Below are positions 61,758 to 64,000 of a stretch of DNA of 64,000 nucleotides, piece by piece. The stretch is from Pseudomonas neustonica (GTDB taxonomy: Bacteria; Pseudomonadota; Gammaproteobacteria; Pseudomonadales; Pseudomonadaceae). Below the pieces are notes generated by a model that had not been told where the DNA came from, searched no databases, and saw nothing but the letters and a program-made list of their open reading frames with translations. The stretch lies in NCBI RefSeq assembly GCF_003797945.1, contig NZ_RKKU01000018.1:1-64000 (forward strand), in the 5' to 3' direction. Position 1 is the first letter of the stretch. Each line of letters begins with the position of its first letter. The translations under genes and the position numbers were made by a program.

Positions 61758-61800
61758 GCTGCTGAGCCGCTGCGACGGGGGGTCGCAGCGGCTCAGCAGC
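61758..61800 (-). terminator. 19-bp perfect stem-loop between cydC and cydA, likely terminator
   Basis: GCTGCTGAGCCGCTGCGAC (61758-61776) and its exact complement (61782-61800) flank GGGGG. It lies 38 bp past the stop of the upstream cydC (61839) and 5 bp from the ANR box. On the minus strand it is followed by TATTGTT, a weak T-rich tail. It may separate the cydDC transcript from cydABX or act as an RNA structure. Confidence 0.65.
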
Positions 61801-61838
61801 ATGCATTAAAGATCAAGAGGAGAAGATACGAGACTGAA

Positions 61839-63500
61839 CTAGTCGCCGAGTAGCACTACGCGATCTGACCGTGGCAACAGTGCGGCGTCATGCCCCAGAA
61901 ACAAGGCAGTGCGACCCGCCAGCCAAGGCTCCAGGCGCGCACTGACGCGGTCTCGGGTAGCGGCGTCGAGACCACTGAATGGCTCGTCGAGAATAATCAG
62001 TGGCGCGTCCTTGAGCAGCACGCGCGCCAGCGCCAGGCGACGCCCTTCACCACCGGACAACTGTGTACCTGACTCACCCACCCAGGTATTCATACCGGCT
62101 GGCATTGCATCGACCAGATCCGCTAGATCTACCAGCTCCAGCACTGCCCAAAGCTGCTCTTTGGTGGCTGCCGGGTTACCCAGCAGCAGGTTGGCACTGA
62201 TGCTGTCGTGCAGCAGTTCAGTCTGCTGCGTCAGATAACCAACCCTGGCTCGCCACTGCTCCAGCGAGAGCGCCTGCAGCGATACATCCCGTGGGCCAGC
62301 AGCGCCCACACTGACTACCCCGCAATCCGGGTCGATCAAACGTGATGCCAGTGCCGCCAGCGTGGACTTGCCAGCACCCGAGGGCCCGATCAGCGCCAAG
62401 CGCTCGCCGCTGTGCAATACCAGATCAAAATCCTGCAGACCGGCGTGCCGGACGCCAACGCCCTGCCAATGCAGTGATAGCTCGGAAGGCACGGGCGCAG
62501 GATCAAGCGGCTCGACCAGACGACTGCTCATAGCGACCTGCTGATTCAAGCGCGTCGCAGCCGCGCGAGTAGCACCGCCCTGAGCGAAGGCCGCCGGCAA
62601 GCCCGCAAAGCCTTCGCTCAGGGCCATCAGCGCCAGCGGGATCATCACCATCACCGGCCCGGATAACACACCAGCGGCATAAGCCTGGATCGTGCCGAAC
62701 AGGCACACAGCTACCGTGCTCATTACTCCCAGGGTTGCCAGTGCTTGCCCGCAGGCAACACGCCCCTGCAGCACGAGCTGTTCGCTTAGCATCTGCTGGC
62801 TGGCTGCCAGCAAGTGCTGCCGATGCCGCTCAATGGCGCCCGCCGCCGCCAGCTCTGCCTGCCCCTGCAACTGCTCTAACGCCAGCACGCGTAACGCGTC
62901 CAACTGCTCCACCCGTCGCGCGCTGTAGTGCAAACCCAAAAGCGCCATACCTAGGGTCAGCGCAAGCAACAAGGACAGCAGCATTGCCCCGGCAATGAGT
63001 GCCAGCGACACATGGAAGACTGCGATCAAGCCGCAGACCAGCACAATGCCGAGCAGCGCCACCAAAGGCGGCGCCAGCAAGCGCAGGTACAGCGTATCCA
63101 GCGTATCGATATCTGCCGTCAGACGGTTTAACCACTGCGCAGCGCGCAGGCGACTGAGGGTCGCGCCATCAAGCAGCGTCAGCGCAGCAAAATGCCGACC
63201 GCGCAAATCTGCCAGCAGGCTGAGTACCGTGTTGTGGTTGTAAACGCGCTCTGAGTAGCGCGCCACTGTGCGGGTCAGCGCGAAGAAGCGTATACCGCTA
63301 CCCGGCATGTAGATATCAAACATCACCTTCTGCCCTGCCGCCCACAACAGTGCAGTCACCCCGGTTGCGGTAATAAACCAGCCAGATAACGCCAGCAACC
63401 CTATCGCGCTAAAGAGCGTCAGCGCCATCAGCAAGGCGCCCAGCAACAGCCGCATACGCCGCTGCATCATCAAGGCCAGCCAGGGCTTCAACTCAGACAT
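61839..63500 (-). CDS. cydC: Cysteine/glutathione ABC exporter subunit CydC, first copy (upstream of cydA)
   Basis: 553 residues. The membrane domain (about 1-320, with LALSGWFITATGV and ALTRTVARYSERVYNH) is close to the classical CydC pattern. The ATPase domain has GPSGAGKST, LSGGEGRRLALA and LIILDEPFSGLD. Its start overlaps the end of the upstream cydD by 8 bp. It shares only the general CydC pattern with the copy at 55384, which has LAISGWFISAAAL and YAERLASHH, so one pair was probably acquired separately. Confidence 0.9.
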   Translation of the reverse strand: MSELKPWLALMMQRRMRLLLGALLMALTLFSAIGLLALSGWFITATGVTALLWAAGQKVMFDIYMPGSGIRFFALTRTVARYSERVYNHNTVLSLLADLRGRHFAALTLLDGATLSRLRAAQWLNRLTADIDTLDTLYLRLLAPPLVALLGIVLVCGLIAVFHVSLALIAGAMLLSLLLALTLGMALLGLHYSARRVEQLDALRVLALEQLQGQAELAAAGAIERHRQHLLAASQQMLSEQLVLQGRVACGQALATLGVMSTVAVCLFGTIQAYAAGVLSGPVMVMIPLALMALSEGFAGLPAAFAQGGATRAAATRLNQQVAMSSRLVEPLDPAPVPSELSLHWQGVGVRHAGLQDFDLVLHSGERLALIGPSGAGKSTLAALASRLIDPDCGVVSVGAAGPRDVSLQALSLEQWRARVGYLTQQTELLHDSISANLLLGNPAATKEQLWAVLELVDLADLVDAMPAGMNTWVGESGTQLSGGEGRRLALARVLLKDAPLIILDEPFSGLDAATRDRVSARLEPWLAGRTALFLGHDAALLPRSDRVVLLGD

Positions 63501-64000
63501 CTGCCAGGCGCCCCTTTTCCAAGTGGTAGCGTCGACTGGCCAGCGCCATCAAGCTCGGGTGATGCGTAGCGATGACCAGCGTTCTGCCAGACGCCGCCAG
63601 CGCCCTTAGCGCTACAATGACCGCGCCCTCACTATGCTCATCCAAACTGGCCGTAGGCTCGTCCAACAGCACCAGCGGAGCATCAGACAGCCACACCCGT
63701 GCCAATGCCAAGCGTTGCGCCTGCCCGCCCGAAAGGCCTCGCCCGCCTTCGCCCAGCAGCGTGTCCAGTCCCTGTGGTTGCGCGGCCAACAGAGCGCTCA
63801 AGCCGACCGCCTCAATCGCCTGCAACAGCGCAGAGGTATCCGCTTGCGGTGCAGTCAGACGCAGATTCTCGGCCCAACTTCCCTTGATCAAAAAGGGTTG
63901 CTGGCCTAACCACGCCAGCGGCTGCTGACCGGGCGACTGCCCAAACAGACTGATAGCACCTGTCGTCGGCGTGACGAAGCCGGCAAGACAATGCAGCAGG
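63493..64000 (-). CDS. cydD: Cysteine/glutathione ABC exporter subunit CydD, first copy, partial (runs off the window)
   Basis: Only the last 168 or so codons, the ATPase domain: a Q-loop area (WLGQQPFLIKGSWAENLRL), the signature LSGGQAQRLALA and Walker B VLLDEPTASLD, ending GRLADV. The frame is open through 64000, so the N-terminal membrane domain lies beyond the window. With cydC at 61839 it forms a second full CydDC exporter. Confidence 0.85.
   Translation of the reverse strand, partial: LLHCLAGFVTPTTGAISLFGQSPGQQPLAWLGQQPFLIKGSWAENLRLTAPQADTSALLQAIEAVGLSALLAAQPQGLDTLLGEGGRGLSGGQAQRLALARVWLSDAPLVLLDEPTASLDEHSEGAVIVALRALAASGRTLVIATHHPSLMALASRRYHLEKGRLADV

Overview
The window is bacterial chromosome from a gammaproteobacterium of the Pseudomonadaceae. 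The main evidence is the block at 28770-49331: metY, an orphan ParA-type ATPase, hemE, gltD, gltB, a damX-like gene, aroB, aroK, pilQ-P-O-N-M and divergent ponA. From memory this matches the order around PA5025-PA5045 of Pseudomonas aeruginosa. Base composition looks moderate rather than very GC-rich, and a Na+/bicarbonate permease is present. Both hint at a marine or low-GC branch such as Halopseudomonas, but that is inference. I found no rRNA, tRNA, CRISPR array, prophage or intact insertion sequence.

Layout. 1-4.7 kb: remnant of a solute-binding protein, a ferric-reductase-like flavocytochrome, an NhaR-type regulator, a small unknown protein and an SbtA-like bicarbonate permease. 5.0-8.3 kb: a TonB-dependent receptor and a convergent DUF1624-type membrane protein, each preceded by a Zur-like operator, so probably a zinc-responsive pair. 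8.4-14.9 kb: a minus-strand operon for a Tat-exported molybdenum hydroxylase (2Fe-2S subunit, molybdopterin subunit, triheme cytochrome c) with XdhC, an ABM-fold protein, a MobA-like nucleotidyltransferase and a nucleoside deoxyribosyltransferase-like protein. 15.3-17.2 kb: a metallophosphoesterase lipoprotein gene split by a single in-frame amber codon. 17.4-20.9 kb: amn, then a divergent TauD-like dioxygenase coupled to an MhpD-like hydratase. 21.1-25 kb: two tandem long acyl-CoA dehydrogenases. 25.2-28.6 kb: selO and an SLC13-type transporter with RCK_C domains. 28.8-49.3 kb: the conserved block above. 49.3-55.4 kb: a LysR regulator divergent from an acyl-CoA ligase and a single-chain biotin-dependent carboxylase, with a 13-bp perfect inverted repeat between them. 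55.4-64 kb: cytochrome bd genes cydA-B-X with two different cydDC transporter pairs, one on each side. The upstream cydD runs off the window.

Functional picture. The core block covers methionine, haem, glutamate and aromatic amino acid synthesis, type IV pilus assembly and peptidoglycan synthesis. Accessory loci deal with metal supply, oxidation of an unidentified aldehyde or N-heterocycle in the periplasm, fatty-acid and carboxylic-acid catabolism, and low-oxygen respiration. The most unusual features are the doubled cydDC around cydABX with an ANR-like site and a 19-bp stem-loop, the LysR/ligase/carboxylase locus with its long palindrome, the Zur-like sites flanking the receptor/DUF1624 pair, and the amber-interrupted phosphoesterase. 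I did not see a clearly novel multigene defence or mobile system.
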